Assembly (NCBI GenBank): GCA_014650015.1
Contig: BMUD01000006.1
Location: 303,203 to 367,202, forward strand
From: Streptomyces griseoloalbus
GTDB taxonomy: Bacteria; Actinomycetota; Actinomycetes; Streptomycetales; Streptomycetaceae
Reading direction: 5' to 3'
Length of the DNA: 64,000 nt
A model generated the notes under the pieces. The model made no database searches. It was given only the letters and a program-made list of their open reading frames with translations, and was not told where the DNA came from. How positions within the stretch are numbered: the first letter of the stretch is position 1; every line of letters starts with the position of its first letter. Both the position numbers and the translations under genes were made by a program. Shown piece by piece: positions 1 through 13,608 of the stretch.

Positions 1-1
1 G

Positions 2-130
2 ACCGTCGCCGACACCTGGCACTGGCTGCGGGAGATCGGCGGCAGCGCGCCGCAGCGCCCGGACCGGACGGGCAAGGGCCTCGATCCGGCGGTGGAGGCG
101 AGGGTGCTGGCGAGCGCCGGAGGGGTGTAG
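2..130 (+). CDS. C-terminal end of an upstream gene (NAD-dependent epimerase/reductase-like)
   Basis: The frame is open from the left edge of the window and stops with TAG at 128-130, giving 42 residues. It begins TVADTWHWLREIGGSAP and ends DPAVEARVLASAGGV. The motif T-V-A-D-T-W-x-W-L resembles the last helix of short NAD-dependent epimerase/dehydratase-like proteins of Streptomyces, where an almost identical 'VADTWAWL' stretch occurs near the C-terminus. This is a resemblance from memory; the diagnostic Rossmann glycine motif lies outside the window, so the product name is tentative. Confidence 0.5.
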   Translation, partial: TVADTWHWLREIGGSAPQRPDRTGKGLDPAVEARVLASAGGV

Positions 131-199
131 GTAACACCACCCCCCGACCGGGGGGTTCGGCCCAGTGCCCCCCGGATTCCGCTCGGCCAGACTGGTGCC

Positions 200-1465
200 A
201 TGACCATCGACTCGAAGAGCGGCAGCGGGCGGACCATGGGGCGGGGCATCGCGCTCGCCGCGGTACGGGGGCTGGCACTGTCCCTGGTGTCGCTGCCGGG
301 TGCGGTGCTGTGCTTCGTGCTGTCCGTCCTGTCCATCGCGCTGATCCCGGTCGGGATCGGCATCGTCACCACCCCGTACGTGCTTCAGGGGGTGCGGACG
401 TTCGCGAACTGGCGGCGGGTGCTGGCGGCCGAGTGGGGCGGGGTGCGGATCCCTCCGTCGTACCGGCCGCTGCCGAAGGACGCCAATCCGTGGGGGCGGA
501 CGTTCGGGATGTTGGGCGACCCGGCGACCTGGCGGGATCTGCGGTGGCTGCCGGTCGACATGACCGCGGGCTTCGTCACCGCGCTGCTGCCCGCCGCGCT
601 GCTGATCTATCCGCTGGAGGGCCTCGCCCTCGCCGCCGGGCTGTGGCTGGTGCTCCCCGAGGGCTACTGGTACGGCTTCGTGCGGGTCACGGACCAGCCG
701 TCCGCGCTCGGCGCCGGGGCGCTCGCCCTCACCCTGCTGCTCTTCGCGCACTTCTTCTCCCCGCGTCTGCTGCACGGGCACTTCCTGCTCACCCGGGCCG
801 TCCTCGGTTCGCCCCGGGGCGAGTTGACCGAGCGGGTGCGGGTACTGACCGAGACCCGGCGGGACGCCGTGGACACCTCCGCCGCCGAGCTCCGGCGCAT
901 CGAGCGGGATCTGCACGACGGGGCGCAGGCGCGGCTGGTCGCGGTCGGCATGGACCTGGGGACCATCGAGGTCCTGCTCGACAAGGACCCGGCGAAGGCG
1001 AAGGAGCTGATCGCGCAGGCCCGCGAGTCCTCCGTGGAGGCGCTGTCCGAGCTGCGGGAGCTGGTGCGCGGCATCCATCCGCCGGTGCTGGCCGAGCGCG
1101 GCCTCGGTGACGCGGTACGGGCGCTGGCACTGCGGCTGCCGGTGGTCACCGAGGTGAGCGTGGATCTGCCCGGGCGGGCTCAGGCGCCGGTGGAGTCGGC
1201 CGCGTACTTCGCGGTGAGCGAGGTGCTCACCAACGCGGCGAAGCACTCCGGCGCGGACCGCGTCTGGGTCGACATGCACCACGCCGACGGTCATCTGCGG
1301 GTGAGCGTCACCGACAACGGCAGGGGCGGCGCGGTGATCGGGGCCGGGTCGGGACTGACCGGAGTGGAGCGGCGGCTGGGTACATTCGACGGCGTCCTGG
1401 CCGTCAGCAGCCCCGCGGGCGGCCCCACCATGGTCACCATGGAGATCCCTTGCGCGTTGTCCTAG
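200..1465 (+). CDS. Membrane sensor histidine kinase, NarL/DesK class (HisKA_3)
   Basis: This 421-residue protein is the sensor of a two-component system. The N-terminal half (residues about 15-195) carries hydrophobic segments arranged as in the actinobacterial 'putative sensor' membrane domain: around 18-60, 122-150 and 168-190. A dimerisation/phosphoacceptor region follows with RRIERDLHDGAQARL, in which H239 is the expected phosphorylated histidine of HisKA_3 kinases. The ATPase part shows the N-box EVLTNAAKHSGADRV and a G-box DNGRGG with GSGLTGVERRL. The ATG at 200 is the first plausible start; no strong Shine-Dalgarno is visible. It overlaps the next gene by 16 bp, which indicates translational coupling with its response regulator. 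The stimulus cannot be told from the sequence. Confidence 0.93.
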   Translation: MTIDSKSGSGRTMGRGIALAAVRGLALSLVSLPGAVLCFVLSVLSIALIPVGIGIVTTPYVLQGVRTFANWRRVLAAEWGGVRIPPSYRPLPKDANPWGRTFGMLGDPATWRDLRWLPVDMTAGFVTALLPAALLIYPLEGLALAAGLWLVLPEGYWYGFVRVTDQPSALGAGALALTLLLFAHFFSPRLLHGHFLLTRAVLGSPRGELTERVRVLTETRRDAVDTSAAELRRIERDLHDGAQARLVAVGMDLGTIEVLLDKDPAKAKELIAQARESSVEALSELRELVRGIHPPVLAERGLGDAVRALALRLPVVTEVSVDLPGRAQAPVESAAYFAVSEVLTNAAKHSGADRVWVDMHHADGHLRVSVTDNGRGGAVIGAGSGLTGVERRLGTFDGVLAVSSPAGGPTMVTMEIPCALS

Positions 1466-2103
1466 CCGAAGACCTGTTCCTGCTGCGCGACGGACTCGTC
1501 CGGCTCCTCGAGGCGCACGGCTTCGAGATCGCGGCGGCCGTGGAGTCCGGGCCCGAACTGGCCCGAGCGCTGGCCGAGCGGGAACCCGACGTCGCCGTCG
1601 TCGACGTGCGCCTGCCGCCGACGCACACCGACGAGGGGCTGCAGTGCGCGCTGGACGCGCGGCGCAGGCGGCCCGGGCTGCCGGTGCTGGTGCTCTCCCA
1701 GCACGTGGAGCAGTTGTACGCGCGGGAGCTGCTCGCCGACGGCAGCGGCGGGGTGGGCTATCTGCTGAAGGACCGGGTGTTCGACGCGGACCAGTTCGTG
1801 GACGCGATACGACGGGTGGCGGAGGGGGGTACGGCGATGGATCCGCAGGTGATCCAGCAGCTGCTGGCACGGCAGTCGGGCGACGACCGGCCGCTGGCGC
1901 GGCTGACGCCCCGCGAGCGGGAGGTGCTGGAGCTGATGGCGCAGGGGCGGACCAACGCGGCGATCGCGGCCAAGCTGGTGGTGACGGAACGGGCGATCGC
2001 GAAGCACACCGCCAACATCTTCGCCAAACTGGGCCTGGAGGTGTCGGACGACGACAACCGGCGCGTGCTGGCGGTACTCGCGTATCTCGACCACGGCCGG
2101 TGA
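1450..2103 (+). CDS. LuxR/NarL-type response regulator paired with the upstream kinase
   Basis: The 217-residue protein has an N-terminal receiver domain (acidic pair at E7/D8, phosphoacceptor D52 in VAVVDVRLPP, conserved K near residue 105 in YLLKDRVFD) and a C-terminal LuxR helix-turn-helix beginning LTPREREVLELMAQG and continuing through ITERAIAKH-like recognition helix to NIFAKLGL. The start is a TTG at 1450, set by GGAG six bases upstream; the start lies inside the kinase gene, so the two are almost certainly co-translated. It should bind DNA as a phosphorylated dimer. No target operator could be identified nearby. Confidence 0.94.
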   Translation: MRVVLAEDLFLLRDGLVRLLEAHGFEIAAAVESGPELARALAEREPDVAVVDVRLPPTHTDEGLQCALDARRRRPGLPVLVLSQHVEQLYARELLADGSGGVGYLLKDRVFDADQFVDAIRRVAEGGTAMDPQVIQQLLARQSGDDRPLARLTPREREVLELMAQGRTNAAIAAKLVVTERAIAKHTANIFAKLGLEVSDDDNRRVLAVLAYLDHGR

Positions 2104-2319
2104 CACCGGCCCCGGCCCTTCACACCGGGTGGGCGATCAGCAACTCCCGGTGTCGCAGGGGCTGTTGAAGCCAGTGCGCCGGTACGGACTTCTCACCGAT
2201 CTGAGGGACGGGTGAACACCCGTGGGGCGGCTCCCGTACTCATGGGCGCCGCTTCACTCCTGTCGGGCGCCTCGATGCCCCGCATCGGGATGGCCCCGCA
2301 AGGAAGTCAGAGGAGTTCC

Positions 2320-3819
2320 ATGGGACGCAACACAAGAAAACGCCGTACGCCGCTGGCCACCAAGGCCGTAGCCGGGGCGGCGGCCCTGGCGCTCGGTGGG
2401 GGCGGGCTGATCTGGGCGAACTTCCACGCCTCGGCGCACGAGGAGAACGCAGGCCACGACCGGACCACGTCGCAGGCGGCGCAGGTCGCCACGATCGACT
2501 GCCCGGACGTCGGCCAGCGGCTCTCCGGCGTGCCGGACCGGGCCCGCGGGGAGGTCGACGGTGAACTGGCCTCGATGGACCAGCAGATCACCGAGGCCTA
2601 CCAGCGCCTCGTCACCACGCGCCGGGCCCAGGACGGGGATCCGCGGTTCGTCGAGAACTCCATTCTGGGGCCGCTCAAGGACCGGCGGAAGGTGCTCATC
2701 GACCGCATCAAGCTGGAGATCAACCGGGCCGGCGGCCAGGCCGACGACGGCCTGGACCAGCTCGCCGGCTGCACCGGCCGCCCCGCCGACCAGCAGCCCG
2801 GCGACGGCCAGGGCGGAGACGGCCAGGGCGGAGACGGACAGAACGGCGACGGCCAGGACGGCGGCCAGGACCAGGACGACAACGGCAACGGGGCCGCGGG
2901 CCCGGTGGCCGAGGACTTCATCGACATCAACGACGTCCAGCCGGACTCCCGCGGTCTGCGGAACGGGCTGGCGGCCAACGGGGACTCCGGTTCCACCGGC
3001 TCCTTCACCACGGACTGCGGTGTCAACGAGAACAACCTGTTCAACAGCGACAACCTGATCGCCGCCCCGGGTGTCGACAACGGCGCGCACCACACCCACG
3101 ACTACGTCGGCAACCAGGACAACGACGCCTTCTCCAGCGACGAGGACCTCGCCGACGCCGACACCTCGTGCCGGAACCAGGGCGACAAGTCCACCTACTA
3201 CTGGCCGGTGCTGCGGCTCCAGGACGGCACGCGGGAGTTCGACGCGAACGACCAGGGCGGTGGTGCCGAGGGCAACGTCGGCAGGATCCTCAAGCCCGCC
3301 CGGGCCGAGCTCACCTTCGTCGGCAACCAGCAGGGCGATGTCGTGGCGATGCCGAGGTTCCTGCGGATCATCACCGGTGACGCCAAGTCGTTCGTCAACG
3401 GCGACGCGAACGCCAACAGCTCCTGGAGCTGCACCGGCTTCGAGGACCGCCAGGTGACGGACAAGTACCCGCTGTGCCCGGAGGGCAGCCAGGTGGTGCG
3501 GACAGCCAACTTCCAGAGCTGCTGGGACGGCCGGAACACCGACAGCGCCAACCACCGTGACCACATGGCGTTCGTCCAGCAGGACGGCAGCTGCCCGAAC
3601 GGCTTCCAGGCCGTCCCGCAGCTGCGGATCCGCCTGGTCTACGACATCCCCACCCCGGTCATAGAGAACGGTCGGGTGCGGAACCCGTACGCGGTGGACA
3701 GCTTCCCGGAGCAGCTGCACAAGCCGATCACCGATCACAACGACTTCATCAACGTCATGGACGAGGACCTGATGAACCAGGTGGTCGAGTGCGTCAACAG
3801 CGGCGAGGACTGCCAGTAG
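2320..3819 (+). CDS. Secreted DUF1996 domain protein
   Basis: The 499-residue protein starts at the ATG at 2320, immediately after AGAGGAGTTCC; a longer frame open from 2212 lacks a ribosome site. The N-terminus is a Sec/Tat-like signal (basic RNTRKRRTP, then a hydrophobic [17 protein letters not shown] stretch). Residues about 160-190 form a low-complexity Gly-Asp-Gln repeat (units such as GDGQG), a flexible linker encoded by repeated DNA near 2805-2870. The C-terminal ~300 residues look like DUF1996: paired Cys, [17 protein letters not shown], and a late NHRDHMAF stretch, all typical of this Asp/His-rich secreted family of unknown activity. A coiled region with [10 protein letters not shown] precedes the linker. 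Function unknown; the His/Asp content suggests metal or polysaccharide binding, which is inference. Confidence 0.85.
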   Translation: MGRNTRKRRTPLATKAVAGAAALALGGGGLIWANFHASAHEENAGHDRTTSQAAQVATIDCPDVGQRLSGVPDRARGEVDGELASMDQQITEAYQRLVTTRRAQDGDPRFVENSILGPLKDRRKVLIDRIKLEINRAGGQADDGLDQLAGCTGRPADQQPGDGQGGDGQGGDGQNGDGQDGGQDQDDNGNGAAGPVAEDFIDINDVQPDSRGLRNGLAANGDSGSTGSFTTDCGVNENNLFNSDNLIAAPGVDNGAHHTHDYVGNQDNDAFSSDEDLADADTSCRNQGDKSTYYWPVLRLQDGTREFDANDQGGGAEGNVGRILKPARAELTFVGNQQGDVVAMPRFLRIITGDAKSFVNGDANANSSWSCTGFEDRQVTDKYPLCPEGSQVVRTANFQSCWDGRNTDSANHRDHMAFVQQDGSCPNGFQAVPQLRIRLVYDIPTPVIENGRVRNPYAVDSFPEQLHKPITDHNDFINVMDEDLMNQVVECVNSGEDCQ

Positions 3820-3861
3820 CCGGTCCCACCGGTCGCCGGTGAGTCACCGGTGGGCCGCCGG

Positions 3862-3905
3862 CGAGGGAGGGCGGTGGCGGGGTTTCCCGCCACCGCCCTC
3901 CCTCG
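3862..3905. terminator. Strong bidirectional hairpin terminator
   Basis: Two perfect 20-base arms (3862-3881 and 3886-3905) flank a 4-base GTTT loop. It sits between the convergent DUF1996 gene (ends 3819) and lipoprotein gene (ends 3941), so it can serve both. Confidence 0.9.
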
Positions 3906-3940
3906 CCCGGTGTGCCCGTCCTGTGGGGCCGGGCGCGCGT

Positions 3941-4384
3941 TCAGCCTTCGTGGGCGGCGTGACCGGCGGGGTGCGAACCGCCGCCGTGCCCGCCGCCGCT
4001 GTGGTCCGTGCCCTGCTCCAGGGTGCCGCCGAGCCGGCCCCGCAGGCCGGCGACCACGTCCTCGTGGCCGACGGCCACCCACTTGCGGCCGACGAGGTAG
4101 TGACCGCCGTAGTCCTTGGCCGTGTTGATCCACTCGCGCTGGCCGCGGTCGGTGGCGAAGGTGGCGAGGACGTACTTCCCGTCGCCCTTCCCGCACAGGG
4201 CCTGGCGGATGGTGTCGGCGTCGGTCTGCAGGTCCGGCACGCACCTCGCCTCGGCGGCCAGATGTTCCAGGCTGCCGGTCGCGGTGGGCGGCACCTGGCC
4301 CCCGCCGCCGCCGCTTGCGCAGCCCGCCAGCGCCAGGGCCGCCACGGCGCCGGTCAGCGCGAGCATCGGTCGGGTCACCCTCAT
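3941..4384 (-). CDS. Small lipoprotein of unknown function
   Basis: The 147-residue product begins at ATG 4384, preceded by GGAGGAACAC; upstream in-frame residues have no ribosome site. MRVTRPMLALTGAVAALALAGC is a lipoprotein signal with lipobox LAGC, so the mature protein is predicted to be anchored on the outer face of the membrane at that cysteine. Two further cysteines (in ARCVPDL and ALCGKGD) could form a disulfide. The tail is rich in Gly and His (HSGGGHGGGSHPAGHAAHEG), which suggests metal binding but proves nothing. No family is recognised beyond a conserved Streptomyces lipoprotein type. Confidence 0.8.
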   Translation of the reverse strand: MRVTRPMLALTGAVAALALAGCASGGGGGQVPPTATGSLEHLAAEARCVPDLQTDADTIRQALCGKGDGKYVLATFATDRGQREWINTAKDYGGHYLVGRKWVAVGHEDVVAGLRGRLGGTLEQGTDHSGGGHGGGSHPAGHAAHEG

Positions 4385-4723
4385 GTGTTCCTCCGGTCCT
4401 TGACGGCGACATGCCGCTCGGAGCCCCGGCGCGGGGCCCTCCGTCTCCGATACGGCTGCGGCGCCCGCAGCGCTCAATCCCGGTGCGGCCGCGGGTACCC
4501 GCGTGCGAGGGTGACCCGATGAACAGCGACTGGCGCCGCGTCCGTCGAGTCTCGGGCGGGACCGCGAGGGTCTGGCGCTGATCCTCGGCGCCCTCGCTCC
4601 GCATCCGCCGCGCCATCGGCGCCCGATGGCCGACTACGCCCGTCCGGCTCGTCGAACCCGCCGCGGAGTGACGCCCAGGGACCGCCCAGGTGACCATCCA
4701 CCGGTTCGCTCGTTCAGCTGAAC
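4385..4723. other. Divergent intergenic region, no gene recognised
   Basis: This 339-base gap lies between the divergent lipoprotein and sigma-like membrane protein genes and must hold both promoters. Short frames in it (for example 4474-4701 minus) have no ribosome site or recognisable motif. No confident promoter boxes can be named. Confidence 0.4.
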
Positions 4724-6658
4724 GTGCAGTCACCAGATGTCGCCCAGCCCTCCGCACCCTCCTCCCCCGCCGGTCCGGTCGTGGACGTCGAGCAGGCCGA
4801 GGCCGCGCTCGTCGAGCACTATCCACGGCTCGTGCGGCTCGCCTACCTGGTGCTGCCGTCCGGCAGGGGCCGCGGCAGGCGGGTGCTCACCGCGCACTGT
4901 CTGGTCCAGCGGGCCCTTCCGCGGGGCCGCACCCCGGCACCGGTGATCCCCGCCCAGCAGACCGGCCGCGACGGCGACCCCGGGTACGCGCTGATCCGCC
5001 TCCAGGTGGTGCGCACGGCGCTGGAGGCCGGCCTGCCACTGAAGCGCGGGGCATGGCCGAAGCGGGCGCAACTGCCGCCGCTGCTCCCCCAGGTGTGGGG
5101 CCTGAGGCTGTTCCCGCGCCCGGGCGGCGCCGACGAGCTCGCGCTGGACCAGCGGCTGGCCGCCCTGTCCGGTCCGGCCCGCGCCGCGCACGCGCTGCGC
5201 GGCCTGGAGCGGCTCCCGGACGGGGACGTGCGCGAGGTGCTCACGGCCGCCGGCGTCGCCGACGTGGACGCCGCGCTCGACGAGGCCGACGGGATCCGCG
5301 ACGCGTACCGGCTGCTCGACTCCCCCGAGTTCGACCCCTGCTCGCTCCAGGCCCGGCCGACCGATCTGCTGCGCCGCCGCCGGCAGGTGAAGGCCTCGCT
5401 GGTCGCCGGGGCGGCGCTGGTGGTCTGCGGGACGCTGCTCGGGCTGCCGGGCGACGGCTGGGGCGGCGACGGCCCCGCGGCGCCCCCGTACGCGCGCAAC
5501 CCCGCCGCACAGGCCGCGCTGGACCCGGGGAAGCTGACGCGGGTCTCCCCCACCGCCTGGAAGACCGCCGCGCGCACCGACTTCTCCGTGTGGCCGGCGC
5601 GCGGCGACCTCACCGACGACCGGGGCCTGCTGCGCCGCGCCCTCGCCGTCTGGGCCCGGCCCGGCACGAGCGTCCAGGTGTCGGCGACCCCGGGCACCCC
5701 GTCCGGCGGCCCCGCCGGACCGCCCCAGCTGCTGTACGCCGGGACGGTCGACACCGCGCGCGTGGTGATCCTGTACGACGGTCTGCGCATCGCCCGGTAC
5801 GCCGAGCCGAGGGACGGCTCCCGGGGTGCCGCGCTCGACTTCGCCCGGGTCGACGGGGCCGGCCGGGACGAGGCGGGCGCGGTGGTGCTGAGCCGGGCGG
5901 ACGGCAACGTCCGGTATCTGACGGCGCCCTGGGTGCGCGGCGCGGGCGAGCGGGACCTGCGCGCGCCGGGCTCCGGCGCGATGCGCCTCACCCTTACTGG
6001 CGGTGTGACCTCGCCCCTGGCCGGCCCCGCCCAGCGGCCGGAGCCGTGCACCTCGTGGAACGTGCTGCAACTGACCGACGCCGCCGGCACCCGGCTGGTG
6101 ACCGATCTCGGCGAACTGGTCCCGGCGCGGCTCACCGCGGGGCCGCCCGACGCGCCGCGGCCGGCCTCCGGTGCCGAGGCGCTGCGCACCTGGGCGCCCT
6201 TCGCCTGCTCGCTGGCCGCGGTGCGCTCGGCGGGCGTACGGAGTGTGAACGCCTGGGCGTTCGCCGAGCAGCCACTGCCCGGCGCCGCGGAGGGCGGGGG
6301 CGGGTCGGCGGCGTGGGTGTGCACGCGGGCCGAGACCTGGCGGGGCGGCGGCGCCCGGGTGCTGGCGCAGTTCCACACGCCGGGCGGGCGGTTCGGGGCG
6401 GTGGCGGCGAAGGCGCAGGACGTGCCGGCGTGCGGGGAGCGGGAGCCGCGGGTGCTCGCGGGGGTGCTGTGGAAGTCCGAGGCGGGTTCCTGGTACCTGC
6501 TGGCCGCCGGCAGCGACGACACCGCGTCGGTGAGGGCGACGGGCGGGGTCGAGGGCGCGGCGCGGGGTCGTCTGCTGACCGTCCGCGCCAAGAAGGGAGC
6601 CCGGGCGTACCTCGAGGGCACGCTGAAGAACGGGGAGCCGATCAGCGGCCTGCGCTAG
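4724..6658 (+). CDS. Single-pass membrane protein with degenerate sigma-70-like N-terminus
   Basis: The 644-residue protein starts at GTG 4724 (MQSPDVAQPS). Residues about 18-45 (QAEAALVEHYPRLVRLAYLVLPSG in part) resemble sigma-factor region 2, and residues about 140-190 (LDQRLAALSGPARAAHALRG to the ADVDAALDEADGIRDAYRLL helix) resemble the region-4 helices of ECF factors. A single transmembrane segment follows at about 224-243 (VKASLVAGAALVVCGTLLGL), and the ~400-residue remainder is predicted outside the membrane, with CTSW and four or more cysteines. This is the layout of a family of Streptomyces membrane proteins in which a sigma/anti-sigma-like cytoplasmic part is tethered. Whether the sigma-like part still binds polymerase or DNA is unknown; the region-2 promoter-melting residues are not evident. 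Confidence 0.6.
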   Translation: MQSPDVAQPSAPSSPAGPVVDVEQAEAALVEHYPRLVRLAYLVLPSGRGRGRRVLTAHCLVQRALPRGRTPAPVIPAQQTGRDGDPGYALIRLQVVRTALEAGLPLKRGAWPKRAQLPPLLPQVWGLRLFPRPGGADELALDQRLAALSGPARAAHALRGLERLPDGDVREVLTAAGVADVDAALDEADGIRDAYRLLDSPEFDPCSLQARPTDLLRRRRQVKASLVAGAALVVCGTLLGLPGDGWGGDGPAAPPYARNPAAQAALDPGKLTRVSPTAWKTAARTDFSVWPARGDLTDDRGLLRRALAVWARPGTSVQVSATPGTPSGGPAGPPQLLYAGTVDTARVVILYDGLRIARYAEPRDGSRGAALDFARVDGAGRDEAGAVVLSRADGNVRYLTAPWVRGAGERDLRAPGSGAMRLTLTGGVTSPLAGPAQRPEPCTSWNVLQLTDAAGTRLVTDLGELVPARLTAGPPDAPRPASGAEALRTWAPFACSLAAVRSAGVRSVNAWAFAEQPLPGAAEGGGGSAAWVCTRAETWRGGGARVLAQFHTPGGRFGAVAAKAQDVPACGEREPRVLAGVLWKSEAGSWYLLAAGSDDTASVRATGGVEGAARGRLLTVRAKKGARAYLEGTLKNGEPISGLR

Positions 6659-6818
6659 GACCTGTCTGACAATTCCCGCCTGCCTCGCGACGCCATGCAC
6701 GCACTCTCGCCGCACCGGGCGCAGAGCCGAGTACATCCACCCGGCACGCCGAGAGCACGCACCTGACGCCGCGAGGCCGCCCTGCGGGCGACGACGCGAA
6801 GGGTCAGACAGGCCCTAG
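6655..6818. mobile_element. 164-bp MITE-like element with CTAG ends
   Basis: The left end 6655-6670 and the reverse complement of 6803-6818 agree at 15 of 16 positions (CTAGGRCCTGTCTGAC-like core). CTAG at both outer edges fits a target duplication. The interior is itself a long imperfect inverted repeat (for example CCTCGCG near 6690 against CGCGAGG near 6770, and ACTCTCG against CGAGAG), so the whole element could fold as one hairpin. It has no coding capacity. The left CTAG supplies the stop codon of the upstream gene, so the insertion touches its last codon. The parent insertion sequence is not in this window. Confidence 0.75.
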
Positions 6819-6874
6819 GGCCAACCGGTCGGTCCGGGCCGTTCGAGGCCGGATTCGATCGGTAAGGTGTTCGC

Positions 6875-7567
6875 ATGACTACCGGGGCGCGTCGCAGAAT
6901 GGGAGTCGAGGAGCGGCGGCAGCAGTTGATCGGCGTGGCCCTCGAACTGTTCAGCCGGCGTTCGCCCGACGAGGTCTCCATCGACGAGATAGCGTCGCGG
7001 GCGGGCATCTCGCGCCCGCTGGTGTATCACTACTTCCCCGGCAAACTCAGCCTCTACGAGGCCGCGTTGCGGCGTGCGGCGGAGGATCTGGCGTCCCGGT
7101 TCGCCGAACCGCACGAGGGCCCGCTGGGTTCGCGGCTGCGGCGGGTGATGGTGCGGTTCTTCGACTTCGTCGACGAGCACGGCCCCGGTTTCTCCGCCCT
7201 GATGCGCGGCGGCCCGGCGGTGGGCTCCTCGACGACCAACGCGCTGATCGACTCCGTACGGCAGGCCGCGTATGACCAGATGCTGTCGCACATGGGTGTG
7301 GTGGGTCCGGTGCCGGCGCGGCTGGAGCTGGTGGTGCGCTCCTGGATCTCGCTCGTCGAGTCGACGGCGCTGATCTGGCTGGACGGGCGGCGCATCCCGC
7401 GCGCCGAGCTGGAGGCGCAGCTGGTGCAGGACTTCGCCGCGCTCGCCGCCGTGGCAGCCGCCCGGGACGAGGAGCTGGCCGCACTGCTGCGCGGGCTGCT
7501 GAAGAACGAGCCGGGTGACGGGCCGTTCACCGACCTGGCCACCCGGCTGATCTCACTGGCGTCCTGA
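6875..7567 (+). CDS. TetR/AcrR family transcriptional regulator
   Basis: The 230-residue protein has a canonical N-terminal TetR helix-turn-helix (residues about 10-60): ERRQQLIGVALELFSRR, then SIDEIASRAGISRPLVYHYF and PGKLSLYEAAL. The C-terminal ligand-binding part is helical and matches the general TetR_C form (RLELVVRSWISLVESTALIWL). The start is ATG 6875. The gene ends inside the end of the convergent tautomerase gene (15-bp tail-to-tail overlap). The ligand and targets are unknown; no clear palindrome was found in the short upstream region beside the MITE. Confidence 0.92.
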   Translation: MTTGARRRMGVEERRQQLIGVALELFSRRSPDEVSIDEIASRAGISRPLVYHYFPGKLSLYEAALRRAAEDLASRFAEPHEGPLGSRLRRVMVRFFDFVDEHGPGFSALMRGGPAVGSSTTNALIDSVRQAAYDQMLSHMGVVGPVPARLELVVRSWISLVESTALIWLDGRRIPRAELEAQLVQDFAALAAVAAARDEELAALLRGLLKNEPGDGPFTDLATRLISLAS

Positions 7568-7936
7568 GACGGAGCCCGTCCACTCCTCGAACTTCCGGTA
7601 GGAGGCGTCGAGTTCGCGGACCTCGGCGGAGGCGTGCAGGGTCAGGTCCCCGCCCGGCTTCACGTACTGCCGCAGCAGGTCCAGCACGGCCTCGGTGAGC
7701 CGGGCCTTGGTCTCCTCGGTCCGGCCGGGCAGCAGGGCGATGTGGACGTGTACGAGGGCGTGCCCGTCGGTGTCGGGGCCGACCACGACGTCCTCGGTCC
7801 GCCGGAACCGTGTCTTGCACGCCGGCGGCTTGGCGGCCGCGATGTCCACGACGGCGGTGTGCAGGTCCCGCGCGAAGGCGGGCCGGTCGAAGCCGTCCGC
7901 CAGTCGCTCGGAGTAGTCGACGGTGATCTGCGGCAT
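7553..7936 (-). CDS. 5-carboxymethyl-2-hydroxymuconate Delta-isomerase (CHMI) family protein
   Basis: The 127-residue protein starts MPQITVDYSERLADGFDRP at ATG 7936, preceded by AGGAGGGCTC. The N-terminal proline after Met, the ITVDYS strand and the later HALVHVHIALLPGRTEETK segment fit the CHMI/tautomerase superfamily, in which Pro1 acts as catalytic base. In other bacteria CHMI acts in homoprotocatechuate degradation, but no other gene of that pathway is present here, so the real substrate is unknown. It stands alone, convergent with the TetR gene, and is followed upstream by the pullulanase gene transcribed in the same direction. Confidence 0.82.
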   Translation of the reverse strand: MPQITVDYSERLADGFDRPAFARDLHTAVVDIAAAKPPACKTRFRRTEDVVVGPDTDGHALVHVHIALLPGRTEETKARLTEAVLDLLRQYVKPGGDLTLHASAEVRELDASYRKFEEWTGSVSGRQ

Positions 7937-7992
7937 GAGCCCTCCTGTTCCGGGTCAGAAGGGCTCACCCTAGCCGCAGCCGCGCCGGCCGG

Positions 7993-13404
<5,412 letters not shown>

Positions 13405-13517
13405 GGCGTGAACTCCTTGCGCTTACGGCTCATGTGGATCGACCCCACGCCACGGCACGGCCTGTTTCGGCCACCTCACCGGAGCGTCGGCGTGACCGTA
13501 TCCCCGTTGAAAGCTTT

Positions 13518-13555
13518 ACAGCAAGGGTTGTGAAAGTAACGGTAAGGACTTGCAT
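13518..13555 (-). promoter_or_regulatory. Candidate MalR operator upstream of the amylase-pullulanase gene
   Basis: CTTGCAT lies at 13549-13555 and an inverted AGCAAG half-site at 13520-13525, about 115 bp upstream of the start. CTTGCA-type half-sites are the recognised operator element of Streptomyces maltose/amylase genes, and closely similar ones precede the amylase and malE here. Not tested. Confidence 0.5.
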
Positions 13556-13561
13556 ACGGGT

Positions 13562-13602
13562 GCGGGCCGCGCCGCCGCCCCGTGAACGGCGGCGCGGCCC
13601 GC
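13562..13602 (-). terminator. Hairpin terminator of the alpha-amylase gene
   Basis: Perfect 15-base arms (13562-13576 and 13588-13602) with an 11-base loop lie directly downstream of the minus-strand amylase stop at 13609, separating it from the pullulanase promoter. Confidence 0.9.
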
Positions 13603-13608
13603 GCGCGT

